Positions 11,501 through 23,467 of a DNA stretch of 64,000 nt are shown in pieces. The notes beneath the pieces were generated by a model. That model was not told the origin of the DNA. It was given only the letters and a program-made list of their open reading frames with translations, and made no database searches. Each line of letters begins with the position of its first letter. Position 1 is the first letter of the stretch. This DNA comes from Paramecium sonneborni. Taxonomy: Eukaryota; Ciliophora; Oligohymenophorea; Peniculida; Parameciidae. The stretch spans positions 211,813 to 275,812 of the forward strand of contig CAJJDN010000080.1 of NCBI GenBank assembly GCA_905182985.1. The letters run 5' to 3'. The position numbers and the translations under genes are program-made.

Positions 11501-13816
11501 AATTAATTAAAATGTAAATAACTCTAATTCTTAACTTATTTATCCAAATATTTCTATTGCATTAGCCAGTCCAAAGGATAGTGCTTCAAGATTAATTGAT
11601 GAAAAGTAAGATGTTTCTTTACAACAAATAAATAACACAGTTTAAAAAAACAATAAAAATAAATAACACTACTTTTCAGCTTTAGATTAAAAAGAGGATT
11701 ATGAATCTAGCCATTTTATAAGTAGTATCAAAGAAAATAAATAAATGAATAAAAATTTAGAATAATAAATATAAATAGAATAAATTGATAAAGACTTACA
11801 AGATAACATTAAATAACAAATGCAAATTAAAAATTAAATTAATGATTCTAGTTTGATATAATAAATTGAAGATGTTTCTGATTCAAGTTCATTAGCAGGG
11901 ATTAAAAAATCTAAATTTTCTAAAAGATATGAATTAATTTAAAAAATTATAAGTTCCAAAAAGTTTTCTCTTAATTTTTTGAATATGAAATATATGTTAA
12001 CCTTAATGTTTCTTAATTTTTTAGTATTTGGATCAATAGAAACATTTTACTCTAATTCAGACTTACTTCAATTCTTAAAAGAATTGGATTTACTTTAAAT
12101 AAAAGCTAACATAATTGGTCCAATTGACAACTATATAGTTGGATAAAATGCTGTAACAAACTATGCTACTTTATATTAAGAAAACTATTTAACAAGAGAA
12201 GAAGCTTTTTAAAAAGCTATATATGCAAATAATGAAATTAATTATACTTTTTATGAATTAAAGACCAGCTTTGAAAATTAATTATAAAATCCATATCTTG
12301 ACCCTTTTTTTGAAGATAGATATGTTACTGTAAAAATGGCAGATTATCCAAACACAATAGAATATACCATTAGATTGAGAGAAGCAATTCAGTTAGAATT
12401 AGAGGCTTCATTAAATTTTATAAAGACAGATTTTTTATTTAATTAGAACATAGATTATACCTAAGGGCATTTTACTTATTTATTTAAGAACTTTATACCA
12501 TTAAGATAATTATGTTAAGAATTGAATTAAGAAATGCTCTTGTATTCTACAACGAGAGCTTCTTTGGTTTCTTAAAATTGGTATTAATTATTGATCCCAA
12601 TAGTAATTATTGGTGGATTGTTATTGATAGTTTGCATATTGTTTTATAAATATTATTTATAGCAATATGATCAGTTTTTAGAATTATTTTCTTATTTAGA
12701 TATTGTTTGGTTATAAAGAGATATAGATCGATACAGAGGATATGCAAGTCTATTAATGAAGGATTCAGATGTTTTATTTAAATATTAATTTGATCTAGAT
12801 GCAAAGGAAATATTTTTAATTAATGAAGAAATGAAAAAAGATAAGATTGCATAAAATCAAACATATTAAAGAGATAAATAAAATACATAAGGATTTGTAG
12901 GGATATAATAAAAGATGTAATAATTACCTTCAATTTTTTCATTTGCTACTATATATGGGATTTGTTTTGTATTTTGTTTTATATCTAATTCTTTGGCTTA
13001 AAATTATTATACAAAATATCCTGAGTCTACTAGATTTTTTAATCTTTTATCTGATCTTAGTATGGCTAGCAGTGGAGTTTTTTCAATGAGAGAAATTAGT
13101 TATACAATAAAAGCAGAAGTTTCTCATATATATTTCTTCTCAGATAAAAATGCAACAGAATTTATAAATGTATTCTTAGAACATATCAAAATAATAGATA
13201 ACTTTTTGGAAGTATTCTAAAATTTTGATTCTTCTGGATATATTACATCTGATCATTTTATTTCTGATTTTTATAATTTGATGGCTGAAGATATATGTAC
13301 TTATTTACCAGAAGTATTAATTATATAATTTTTAGTATAAAAGAGAAAGTTCTTAATAACATTGCGATTCAGCATTAGATGGAGTAATGCGTAGAGGTAT
13401 GTTAGAAACCTTAAATAAAGTGAGAAGTAACATTTACAATGAATATGAATCATCAAACCATTTTTAAGTTGAGCTAATAGAGTTAGAATCAGATCTAGAA
13501 ATTGGATTAATATCTTATGATGATTTAAATGCATTAAGAGATTAATTTTAAGTGTAATTGACTGATACAACTAATGAATTAATTTCTGAGTTATCTGTAA
13601 AAATTAATTATATTTTATTAGTTAATTAATATTTCATTTATTGTGTTTATTTTAATAAGTATTTTTACATTATTAACACTTGTTGAATAATACTTTAAAT
13701 GGGAATTCAACTTAGTCAAGAATTTTGTGATTCTACTACCATAAACATCTTTATTTTTAGACATTTAACTTGATAGAAATTTAAGATAGATGGTTGTATA
13801 AGAAGATTTAATATGA
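8509..13816 (+). CDS. Giant PAS/TmcB-like multipass membrane protein, about 1,750 aa
   Basis: Member of the large ciliate family of membrane proteins annotated as PAS or TmcB-like; biochemical role unknown, sensing suspected. The N-terminal third has many hydrophobic helices (for example ILMTIMTYIQAFLFHLIF, LVFAIITLIIVIINMIVQMI). The middle is soluble, with a PAS-like block at about 10850-11030 (ILCCENNRIQCMTKNIGQK, LGYEQ), followed by a Q/N-rich linker. The C-terminal third has two large extracytoplasmic regions framed by TM helices (YMLTLMFLNFLVFGSIETF, LLIPIVIIGGLLLIVCILFY, ISFIVFILISIFTLLTLVE). Introns at 13314-13335 and 13597-13621. The frame shifts once near the A6 run at 10115-10120; no GT-AG intron of the right length explains it, so it is an indel or a true frameshift. 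ATG at 8509, TGA at 13814-13816. Confidence 0.75.
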
Positions 13817-14407
13817 TTAATTGTTCAATAATAAAATTAGCATATAAATTTATAGTTTAATCTCAATAATTTATATATATAAGGTTTTATTATTTTATTC
13901 TTAAATCATATGAAATTTTCAATCCCATCTAATCTTCTCATATATTCTTAAGATTTTTAAACAAGAACATTATAGTTATATAAGCAAAATAAATTAAAAC
14001 TTAATTATTTTCACTTGTAGTTCTATTTATCATCAATTAATCAATTTATTTTAGTTATTACGAATTATTCTTATATTGTTTTTAGAAAGTTTAATAAGAT
14101 TTTATGATATATTGGATAAGTCAAACTTTCTCTCTTTGGTTAAAATACTCTTCTTGTTATAATATTTATTTATATTCTGTTCAAAATAAATATGAAATCA
14201 AATTATTATTTTTATTTAATGATAATTTTATTATTTGAAAGTCACATATTATTAGTTTATTTTATTGCTTAAACTTCTTCATTTTTATTAGTTTTTAATG
14301 ATATGCTCTTAATGATAATTCCTTATTTATAATATATATCTATTAAATCACTTTTTACTATATAGAAAAAACAATTAATAAAAACAATAAAAAATTGATT
14401 TATATAC
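13817..14407. other. Intergenic, possible TM-rich ORF interrupted by TGA
   Basis: AT-rich DNA upstream of the duplicated unknown gene. From an ATG at 13910 a frame runs to TGA at 14396-14398 with strongly hydrophobic content (LLVIIFIYILF, FYLMIILLFESHILLVYF) but one in-frame TGA at 14105-14107 that no plausible tiny intron removes. It could be a chance AT-rich ORF or a decayed membrane-protein gene. The second copy lies at 15023-15511. Confidence 0.35.
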
Positions 14408-14989
14408 ATGTAGGATAGAGACATAAATATGGGTGATTTTAATGGATAAATAGGTTAAGGTGGTTCTACTTAATTTAATCAGTTTGAAATAGTGAGTAAT
14501 TAAAATTCTGGATTAATCTCTATGGAAATAAATCAATAGTAAATTTATTACTCCGATTCTACTTCAATTAATTTCTCTAATTATGTTTGTAAATAACAAA
14601 ATTCATAATCTCAAGAATTTGGAAAAGGTAATAGTTAATATCTATATGGTGATTGTCTAAATTTTGTCGAGGTTGGTGTAGTGTCTCAAAAACAAATAAA
14701 TGAGAATCTGGAATCTCAACAATCAAATTAAATACCTTAATAAGCAAATGAAACATCTTAAACAAATTAAGTACCTCAAACATAAATTGTAATACCTCAA
14801 AAAACAAATTATACATCTTAAATAGATTAAAAAGATATGAAATTATATGAAAGATATTATGAGAATGAAATATGTCCTCATTTGTTACCAATGAAAGAAT
14901 ATTTTTTATAAACAGATGACGTAAATGTATTATTTAAATATAGCCAAATAATAAAGTTTAGGAATACATAAGTAATCAACAGGAAGTTG
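13878..14989 (+). repeat. Perfect 1,112-bp direct duplication, copy 1
   Basis: Identical, as far as I can read, to 14991-16102 (offset 1,113). It includes intergenic DNA and the first 582 bases of an uncharacterised gene starting at 14408, which is cut off at the N. See copy 2. Confidence 0.9.
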
Positions 14990-14990
14990 N
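14990..14990. other. Single undetermined base at a contig junction
   Basis: The only N in the window, exactly at the junction of two identical 1,112-bp copies. The simplest reading is two overlapping contig ends joined with a placeholder instead of being merged. Confidence 0.8.
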
Positions 14991-16102
14991 TATAAGGTTT
15001 TATTATTTTATTCTTAAATCATATGAAATTTTCAATCCCATCTAATCTTCTCATATATTCTTAAGATTTTTAAACAAGAACATTATAGTTATATAAGCAA
15101 AATAAATTAAAACTTAATTATTTTCACTTGTAGTTCTATTTATCATCAATTAATCAATTTATTTTAGTTATTACGAATTATTCTTATATTGTTTTTAGAA
15201 AGTTTAATAAGATTTTATGATATATTGGATAAGTCAAACTTTCTCTCTTTGGTTAAAATACTCTTCTTGTTATAATATTTATTTATATTCTGTTCAAAAT
15301 AAATATGAAATCAAATTATTATTTTTATTTAATGATAATTTTATTATTTGAAAGTCACATATTATTAGTTTATTTTATTGCTTAAACTTCTTCATTTTTA
15401 TTAGTTTTTAATGATATGCTCTTAATGATAATTCCTTATTTATAATATATATCTATTAAATCACTTTTTACTATATAGAAAAAACAATTAATAAAAACAA
15501 TAAAAAATTGATTTATATACATGTAGGATAGAGACATAAATATGGGTGATTTTAATGGATAAATAGGTTAAGGTGGTTCTACTTAATTTAATCAGTTTGA
15601 AATAGTGAGTAATTAAAATTCTGGATTAATCTCTATGGAAATAAATCAATAGTAAATTTATTACTCCGATTCTACTTCAATTAATTTCTCTAATTATGTT
15701 TGTAAATAACAAAATTCATAATCTCAAGAATTTGGAAAAGGTAATAGTTAATATCTATATGGTGATTGTCTAAATTTTGTCGAGGTTGGTGTAGTGTCTC
15801 AAAAACAAATAAATGAGAATCTGGAATCTCAACAATCAAATTAAATACCTTAATAAGCAAATGAAACATCTTAAACAAATTAAGTACCTCAAACATAAAT
15901 TGTAATACCTCAAAAAACAAATTATACATCTTAAATAGATTAAAAAGATATGAAATTATATGAAAGATATTATGAGAATGAAATATGTCCTCATTTGTTA
16001 CCAATGAAAGAATATTTTTTATAAACAGATGACGTAAATGTATTATTTAAATATAGCCAAATAATAAAGTTTAGGAATACATAAGTAATCAACAGGAAGT
16101 TG
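14991..16102 (+). repeat. Perfect 1,112-bp direct duplication, copy 2
   Basis: Second copy of 13878-14989. Only this copy continues into the rest of the unknown gene (to 17155); copy 1 keeps the upstream neighbour. Together they are what an unmerged overlap between two contigs would give. Confidence 0.9.
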
Positions 16103-17155
16103 AAATAAGTAAAGAGGAATTATAAGAACTTTATGATGCATAAAGTTAAGAATTTAAAATGAAAATTGCCTAATTTAGTGAAAATAAATTAATGTAAAAT
16201 TTAAGTTTTACTTAAAAAATTTATGGGAAGCAATAGAAATCTATTAGAATAAACAAAATTCAAGATAAAATCGACCAAACATTAAAATTGTGTCAGTAAT
16301 TTACTAATAGAAGATATTCTCAAATTGTCTTATCATTTTAATTGTTAGATAATTTTGAAGATTGCTAAGAATTTTTGCAAAATTTGGATTTGCCTTAAGA
16401 AAAACCTATTTTAAGAAAATTAAATTAATTAATTGGAAATGAATAAAAAGATATAGAGAATGGAATCATTAATGAATTATAAAAATCAGATTAAAAAATA
16501 ATTGATTTTTTTAAAAATGATAGAAGTCTTTAAATAAAAGACTATTCACTAAATCAAATATTACTTAAAATTATAGAAGAAAATAACTATATGTATGATA
16601 TTAAGAAGGTATTTCTAAATTATATGATAGTTGGATAAATAAAATTAAGAAAAGAGCAAGAGTTCTTTTGCAGAAAATAGAAATAAAATTAGTGAAATAA
16701 ATAATTAAAAGGAAAATTTGATTTAATAATATTAAAGTAAAATTTTTGCTAAATTATAGCGGGCTAAATTGATGAAAAAGAGTTCAATAAACAATTAGAA
16801 AATAAATAAATTGAGAAATAAGAGCTTAATAAAACTGGTAAGAGGTTATTCCTTGAATTAATGATTATTGAAAATGGGTCTTGTTAAATTGATTTTCATG
16901 ATTATATAATCTCAGAAATTGAAAATATTTTAGATGATGTTTTTGATAAAATAGAAGCATATAAGATAAGTCTTAAACTATAATAGATAAAATTATAAAT
17001 AATAATAGGCGAAGGTTTTATTATTAAATAATATTATAGGATTAAATTCTAAAAATTATGAACATATCATCAATCCTATGATATAACATTATATATAATA
17101 GTACCTCTAACAAAAAATAGAAATAAAAGAAGGAAAAATTGATGTTATAGTTTGA
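15521..17155 (+). CDS. Uncharacterised Gln/Asn-rich, coiled-coil-like protein, 513 aa
   Basis: Not recognised. ATG at 15521 (MQDRDINMGDFNGQIGQGG), four introns: 16034-16056, 16609-16630, 16737-16759 and 17015-17039. Their removal gives exactly 514 codons ending in TGA. Residues about 1-170 are low-complexity (G/S/N/Q; a semi-repetitive stretch of IPQQANETSQTNQVPQTQ type). About 190 onward is charged and predicted helical with heptad-like spacing (EVEISKEELQELYDAQSQE, KIQDKIDQTLKLCQQF, EFNKQLENKQIEKQELNK). The C-terminus is a compact segment ending GKIDVIV. No TM, signal peptide or catalytic motif. Its first 582 bases also occur truncated at 14408-14989. Confidence 0.7.
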
Positions 17156-18016
17156 GTCTTTTTCTTTAATAAATTGATTATAATTCATTGTAATATCTAA
17201 AGTATTGTTTAGAATATAATTGAAAGTCAAATTTATACAAGCGTAATTAATTATCATAAGGAGTAATATTTTTTATTCTAGATTTAACCTTTTTATATTT
17301 CATTTACTATTGGACTTTTGATATTTTTTATAAAACTTCTAATTTATAATATTCATCATTTGCTAAAAGTTTAGATAAAATGCATATATATATTTTTCTT
17401 TAATGAAATACTCAAATTATTATTTTATTGTAAGAATTAAAATATAATTAATCATCTTCTTAGATAAATCTAACTCTATTAATCATTAAAATGAGGAGAT
17501 TTCTATTATCAAAACCAAAGTGTTAATATCAAGCTAATTCTTAATTTCTGTGATTTATTTATATCTAATATTTTTTTTTAATTAAGAAATCTCATTTTTC
17601 AAAATTTCTAAAATCAAGAAATTATTTTAAGATAAAAGATGGATAAATGTTTAAATAAATTTTAAGATATAAATGTTGAAAAAAATAAATTTGATTTGTT
17701 AAGTATAAATTTAAGATGGATTATTATGAAGAATTATATAACGAGAAAAAAAGTTGAATAATATAGTAGTTATAAGTTAATAAACAATTTTAATGATGTT
17801 TTAGAAAATAGTTTTATACAATAAAAAGAGGTATTACAAATGTAATAAATAAAAAAAAGGATGAGAAAAGTAGATTTTTTGTAATTTCATAAGAGGTTAA
17901 TTATAGACTCTGTTAGAAAGAGTATTTAAATAAATTCAAGTGTATAAATTAAGGGGAAATAAAAGAGATGTAAAAAAAGTTTGGAAATGAAATTATAATT
18001 AATAATAATAAAAATA
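17156..18016. other. AT-rich stretch, possible N-terminal extension of the next gene
   Basis: 17156-17638 shows nothing. From an ATG at 17639 a TGA-free frame (MDKCLNKFQDINVEKNKF) runs without interruption into the four-TM gene at 18017. Its composition (K/N/I-rich, no domain) is closer to chance than to the gene it joins, so I treat it as non-coding, but it could be a genuine extension. Confidence 0.4.
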
Positions 18017-18613
18017 ATGTGCTTACCTATTTAACAGATTCCCCCATCTACAGAAGGAACGAAAAAAGCAGTATCAATGTTAAAAGTGCTAGGTATAAGT
18101 TAATTTATAGTTGGCTTGATTAAATTATTTGTTTTGCAATCATTTTAAGGATTTTATGATTTCTTTACTATATTCATCCTATTTATGGCATGGGGATAAT
18201 TGAATTATTGTAATTGTGTGATTGCTATATTCTACTTTTTATAAAATGTATAGAAATCATATATTATTTAGTTATTGATGATTTTTATATTTTTTGGTAT
18301 GAATGTTGAATTGGACGAAGAATTTTTCAAACCTACAGATAAGGGTGTTACAAATTTTATTTTATTTTTTTATTATCTTGCTGCATGTTATGTAGCATTT
18401 TTAGCTTATAAAGAATTAAAAATATTTCGATATGACTAAATGGGAGGATTAATATAAACAAATTAATAGAATGATTTGGAATAAAATAACAATCAACAAT
18501 AATATAATTAATAATAAGCATATTAAAATATACCAACTTAGGGATAAGGTTAATAATAAGATTAGAGAGGATAATTTTAAGCTTTTACAGGAAGAGGAGT
18601 ATAAATAGGATGA
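18017..18613 (+). CDS. Four-TM membrane protein with Gln-rich tail and C-terminal FTGRGVQIG motif, 198 aa
   Basis: Small integral membrane protein, family not identified. From ATG 18017 (MCLPIQQIPPSTEGTKK) there are four hydrophobic spans: about 24-45 (VLGISQFIVGLIKLFVLQ), 50-67 (FFTIFILFMAWGQL), 70-100 (CVIAIFYFL, IIQLLMIFIFFGM) and 118-138 (FILFFYYLAACYVAFLAY). A cytosolic tail very rich in Gln/Asn follows and ends QAFTGRGVQIG. That end resembles the SHP box (FxGxGxxLG type) by which derlins, UFD1 and p47 bind p97/VCP, and also the C-termini of some small Golgi membrane proteins. No rhomboid WR motif, so it is not a clear derlin. Single exon. Confidence 0.65.
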
Positions 18614-18664
18614 AATATATAGTTGTAATATATAGTTAACTATATATAAACATATTAATTATTT

Positions 18665-20157
18665 TCATTTACATGATAGATGGACAAAATTATATTCATT
18701 TTTGGTAACTTCTTCTTCATTTTCGTCAGTTCTCATTCTTGATGATATCGAATTGAAGAAGTAACTATTTTAATATTGTTTTTTAATCAAGAACTTCTTT
18801 TTACTCTATTACTATAATTACATTTCTATTTAAGTTTTTATAAATTTTTATTTTCTAGTAGTAGAGAATTCACTATCAGTTCGAGGAAGTGGTTTTGTAG
18901 GTTTTGGCTTTTCTCTTGTTCCAATCTCTAAAAAGTCAAGATTGATATTTTTTTCTATTTCTCTTTTAGCCTCTGTTAAATCATTAAAATTTTTTTCATA
19001 AGACAATAGTTATTAAATAAAGTTTTTGTTTTTTTATTCTGATAATTAAATCCATTATTATTTAATTTAAGGTATTTTATCTAAAATAGCTTCAAAATGC
19101 TCTACTTTCAATTAATATAATTCTGATTAATCAGTATTTGAATAAACTGAATGAGTTCTACTAATATGATTTTACATTAATAATTCCATCTCTCCAAACA
19201 TTTAACCACTTGTTATATATTTTATTGTTATAAGTTTTTTCATTGATTTATAATAGTTATTTCCAAATTTTTTCTTTTGATATCTAGCTTCTATTATTTC
19301 TGATAATGTCTTTTATTTATGATTCATCCCCAATAAAATCTTCTCAAAATCCCCCATAAACATTTCATTTAAATCTATTGTAGATGTTAAGACTGTTTTC
19401 ACAATTTTAAATTCACCTTTCTTTATTATATACACATAATCTAATGATCCACCTTCCTTATATACACAAGCATTCATTGAATATTTCTTTATAAATGCCT
19501 TATCATAAAATGCTTTTATATCTTGAAATTTCCAATTATGAAACAAATCTAAATTAGCGAATTCTTCAAAATATGTCTTTTTCATTAAGTGTTTAACATT
19601 ATTCAAAATAGTTAAATAACTTTCTCTCTCTAAATATGCTAAATGACTATTTTCTAGAGTTCTACATGATGCAGTTCTTGTTGCTTCCACATCCATTCCT
19701 CTCTCCCCAAAAGTATCTCCATTTGAAAGTTACTTAATTTCATGATCATAGATAGATGCTTAAAGATCATTTGGATTGAAATCCTTTAAAACCTATACTC
19801 TCCCACTTATTATTATATAAAATTTATCTCCAATATCACCTTCTTTAAATACAAAATGTCCTGCAGGTAAATACTTATATTACAAAGACTTACAACATTA
19901 TTCATGTAGTAAATCAGACTCAAGATTATTAAAAAATTCTATTGATCTAGTTGCTGATCTCAACATAAATACATCTGTTGCTGTTCTCATCTCACAAGGC
20001 TTTTATAATACATAAACCATCACATCGATTAAATCTTTATTGCTCAATTTTATTATCATTCTTACTTTGATCCTGTTAAACTCTATCTTATATCAAACTT
20101 TTATAGCACAGTTGAAGCCCTTCTTACTTGATCTGCATTAAATATCAATCTTCTCAT
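18665..20157 (-). CDS. Tandem cyclic-nucleotide-binding domain protein, 488 aa
   Basis: Cytosolic protein with two CNBDs, without kinase or channel segments. The first has the beta-roll entry YLPAGHFVFKEGDIGDKFY and a phosphate-binding cassette FGERGMDVEATRTASCRT, keeping the FGE acid and the Arg expected to contact the cyclic phosphate. The second has KEGGSLDYVYIIKKGEFKIV and FGEMELLMQNHISRTHSV. It resembles PKA regulatory subunits in having two CNBDs but lacks the dimerisation domain and the inhibitor sequence. The N-terminus carries VRRASTV, an ideal basophilic (PKA/PKG) phosphorylation site, immediately before the only intron (20073-20098, 26 nt). The C-terminus is charged and coiled. It may be a cAMP/cGMP sensor in ciliary control, but that is inference. 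Confidence 0.88.
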
Positions 20158-20424
20158 TATTTTTAATCTTTATATGAAAAATATACTTTCTATTTTTATT
20201 ACTATTTCTAATTTATACCAAACACTAATTATATAAATTATTAAAAACCATTAAATCTAACTTAATCTTTTATCCAAAATTTATCATATTATTATTTTTA
20301 TATATTTTATCACTCCTATACTTTTCACTTCTAAATAAAAGATTTCTATCTCTTTATATTTATTTTAATCATAAATAAATTAAAAAATGTATAATCAATT
20401 TTTTAAATATCCATAAATATTAAA

Positions 20425-22049
20425 TCATTATATTTTTTTTAATATTACCGCATTTGTTGGACTCAGTTAATGATTAAAATGTATTACCCAAGATACAATC
20501 ACATTTTTATTTTCAATTATATGATAATTTTTTAATATTTAACCTAATATAATTTTAGTTTCTAATTAAGCCATTTAAGATCCTATACAATTTCTGGGTC
20601 CTGCTGAAAATGGCATATAAATAAAATTATTATCTTCTTTTATTGGTTTATCTTACATCCATCTAGTATAATCAAATTTCCCAGCTTAATCAAAATGTTT
20701 TTCTGATTAATTTTACAAAAAGTAATCTATACAAATTAACCATCCTTTTTTTATTAATTTTTATTATTACCTTTTTTTATTTTTAAATCCATTAAATTAT
20801 GATCCTATGAAGCTACACGAATGATTGGTCTCATAGCAGGATTTTTTAATCTCAATACTTCATTAATAAATGCTTATAATCTTTTCAAATTATTAATTTA
20901 ATTTTCTTATATGAAATTTGAAGGACAAAATTAATTTATTTCACTTCTGATTTCTTCTTAAGCTTATGGATTACAAGCAAAAAAATATAGACAATGATAT
21001 AATAATACTGCTGTTGTATCTGTCCCTGCAAATTACAATGTTATAAATTCTTAAATTATTTGATCAAATGTCTCTTCTTATTATTGTTTATTATTTATTT
21101 TAAGATACTCACTCACCAATACATTTAGAAAATTATCATTTTCACTTATCTTCTTTTATTCATCATCTAAATTTTAAAAATAATTAATTCTTTATTATAC
21201 TAAATTTCCTACTATTGATCTTATTATATCTACTCTATGTAGTAATTTTACTTCTTCTTTTGTAGGTAAAATTTTCCAAGCTTTTGTACCAAATATAAGT
21301 CTTTTTACAGATTAGATTGAAGATTTAAATCTCAAAAAACCCATCTCATTCATTATATTAGCAATCTCAACTTATAATTCTGTGTTATTAACATAAATTT
21401 AATCTGTTTGAATTCCAAAAAAACTCTTAATAACAATAAGGCCAGTGATAGACTACAAAGATGATAAAATATTTTCATTTGAAAAATTACTTAATTTATT
21501 TTTTGTTATTTCATTTATCATTGGAACTTTTTACTTCAATGAATCAAATTCAAATAATTTTGATAATAGTAGTCTTTATTTTTTCCATTATTCACCTTTT
21601 GAAAAAACAAGCCCTTTTGATAATAAACCTCTAATATTTAATATATTATAGATATACTTATGACAAACAGGATCTACTTTTTAATAGAAATGATGATTCT
21701 AAAGAGCTGCTTTTTGATATAAAGGATCTGCAATAGAAATTCTTATTATCCAAAGCATATTGGTTGTAAAAAATTTATATTAGTATTTATTATAGGCTGT
21801 TTTCTACTTATTAAAAATATCGTTTTCATTCTTGTTTTCTTTTGTTTCTTTTAATTGATCATATATTTCCTTTCCTAAAAAATTAAAAGAAATTTTGCAA
21901 TCATTTCCAAATTGAAGTTTTAGCTTTATCATCTCTATTATTGGTTTAATAGCAATAAAATATAATATGATAGCTATCAATACGATTGTTAAGATTGCAA
22001 AATAAGCAAAACTTATCATAATTAATATCATAAAATTATGAAAATTCAC
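20425..22049 (-). CDS. Cytochrome P450, 532 aa
   Basis: Membrane-anchored haem monooxygenase, by family placed in the ER. N-terminal TM anchor (FAILTIVLIAIILYFIAI), I-helix oxygen-activation motif FAGTDTT, K-helix ExxR as NEVLRL, a PxR-type block (NPAMRPIIRVA), and the haem loop FSAGPRNCIG with Cys479 as axial ligand. One 26-nt intron (20745-20770). Length is typical for the family. A CPR-type reductase partner is not in the window. The substrate cannot be told from sequence; ciliate P450s form lineage-specific clans. Confidence 0.95.
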
Positions 22050-22228
22050 AGGTTAATTATTATAAAATAAAAATTTAATTCTCCAAAATTCTGAAATTAT
22101 TAGAGAGGTAAGATTATTTATCCATTTTATTTTTTAAATTAATTTTTAGAATTAATCTTAAAATTAAGAAAAAAAAGTAATGATAAGTTTTTTATAATTT
22201 CTATTATCTGTATAAATAAAATAAATAA

Positions 22229-23380
22229 ATGAATAGCAATAGAATCAGAATTTGTGAATTTAAAAATCAATGTTAGATAGAAGGTTGCTCTAATTTACAT
22301 TCTTTTGACTAAAACTACTTTTATAAGGTTTAGATGGAAAAAGCAAAACATTAAATAGTATTAAAATTTAATATTAAGAAATGTGAAAAAAACTGTGTAG
22401 ATTTTGAATCATGTTTGGATTTACACGAAAATGAAAGATTATTTATTTAATGTTAAAAGAATTGTTAAGACCCACAATGTATATTTACTCATGAAACAAA
22501 TGTTTTATAAAATGAAGAAAAAATATAGAAAGCAAATGAATATAGAGAATAGGGAAATGAATTATATAAATAAGGAGATTATTAGAAGGCAATATAAGCT
22601 TTTGATGAGGCAATTGTAATTCATACATTTTATGAAGAAATATAATAATACAATGTCTGTCTTTTATTCAAATAAAGCATTATGCTATAAGAAATTAAAA
22701 GACTGGAGCAAAGTCAATGAGATATCAAAACAAGCCCTATAAATAGATGAATATAATTTAAGAGCAAAATACCTTGAAACCATTTCCAGTATAGAACTCT
22801 AGAAAACAGAGCCAAACTCATCAATATTAGTAATACTAAGAAATAATTTGCAAATTCTTCAATTTAGTATATATTTTTTTGAACTATTACAGTTGAATTA
22901 GAAGCTGAAAATAAATAAATGCAATCATTAGTAAATCTTAGCAAAGAGAAAAATAAAATTTCAATTATTATTGAACAATTGAATAAGTCAGAAGAGGATC
23001 TTAAAATTATTAAATTTGTTGAAAATTCAGAGATATCAGAATAACAAAAATAAAATCTAATTTCATTTATTTGGTCTAAAATTGTACCATAACAAGTTTT
23101 TTTACAAAAGCCAGAACCAGAAGAAGAAGCTCATGATTATTTAAATTGTCCTATTACATTTGAAAATTTTATTGATCCTGTATTAACTTGTGGAGGATAA
23201 ACTTATGAAAGATAGGCTCTTGAGTATCATACAACTAAAAATGGCTATTTCGATCCTTGTACTAGAATGGCATTGAAACCTAACTACATTTCAAATTTGT
23301 AAATATAATAAGCTGTCCAAGACTTTTAAAATCGAAATAAATTTCATTTGTAAACGAACGAAGCCATTTCATTCGAATGA
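22229..23380 (+). CDS. CCCH zinc-finger / TPR / U-box protein, probable E3 ubiquitin ligase, 367 aa
   Basis: Three modules. (1) Residues about 9-90: three CCCH-type clusters, CEFKNQCQIEGCSNLH (C-x5-C-x4-C-x3-H), CEKNCVDFESCLDLH (C-x3-C-x5-C-x3-H) and CQKNCQDPQCIFTH (C-x3-C-x4-C-x3-H). (2) About 100-190: TPR units (ANEYREQGNELYKQGDYQKA, VFYSNKALCYKKLKDWS). (3) After a coiled coil, a U-box at about 285-345 (LNCPITFENFIDPVLTCGG, QTYERQALEYH, TRMALKPNYISN), the E2-binding fold of CHIP. TPR plus U-box is the CHIP arrangement (chaperone-bound client ubiquitination). The added zinc fingers suggest RNA binding or a relation to TPR-CCCH (ZC3H7-like) proteins. Introns at 22616-22637 and 22867-22892. 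Confidence 0.82.
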
Positions 23381-23467
23381 TCTCAATTATAATTATTATA
23401 ATGTGATTTATTTTATTAAGTAAATATTAATATATAGCTAATTATTATACATAATTTATAACCAATT

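Noticed and set aside
13301..13570. Minus-strand 89-codon ORF
   Set aside because: Antisense to the conserved C-terminal exons of the PAS/TmcB gene.
14105..14107. In-frame TGA in a hydrophobic frame as a selenocysteine codon
   Set aside because: No homology for either side, no visible SECIS-like element, and hydrophobic open frames arise easily in AT-rich DNA with one stop codon.
14408..14989. A second copy of the unknown Gln/Asn-rich gene
   Set aside because: It is identical to the start of the gene at 15521 and ends at the N; treated as an assembly duplication, not a separate gene or pseudogene.
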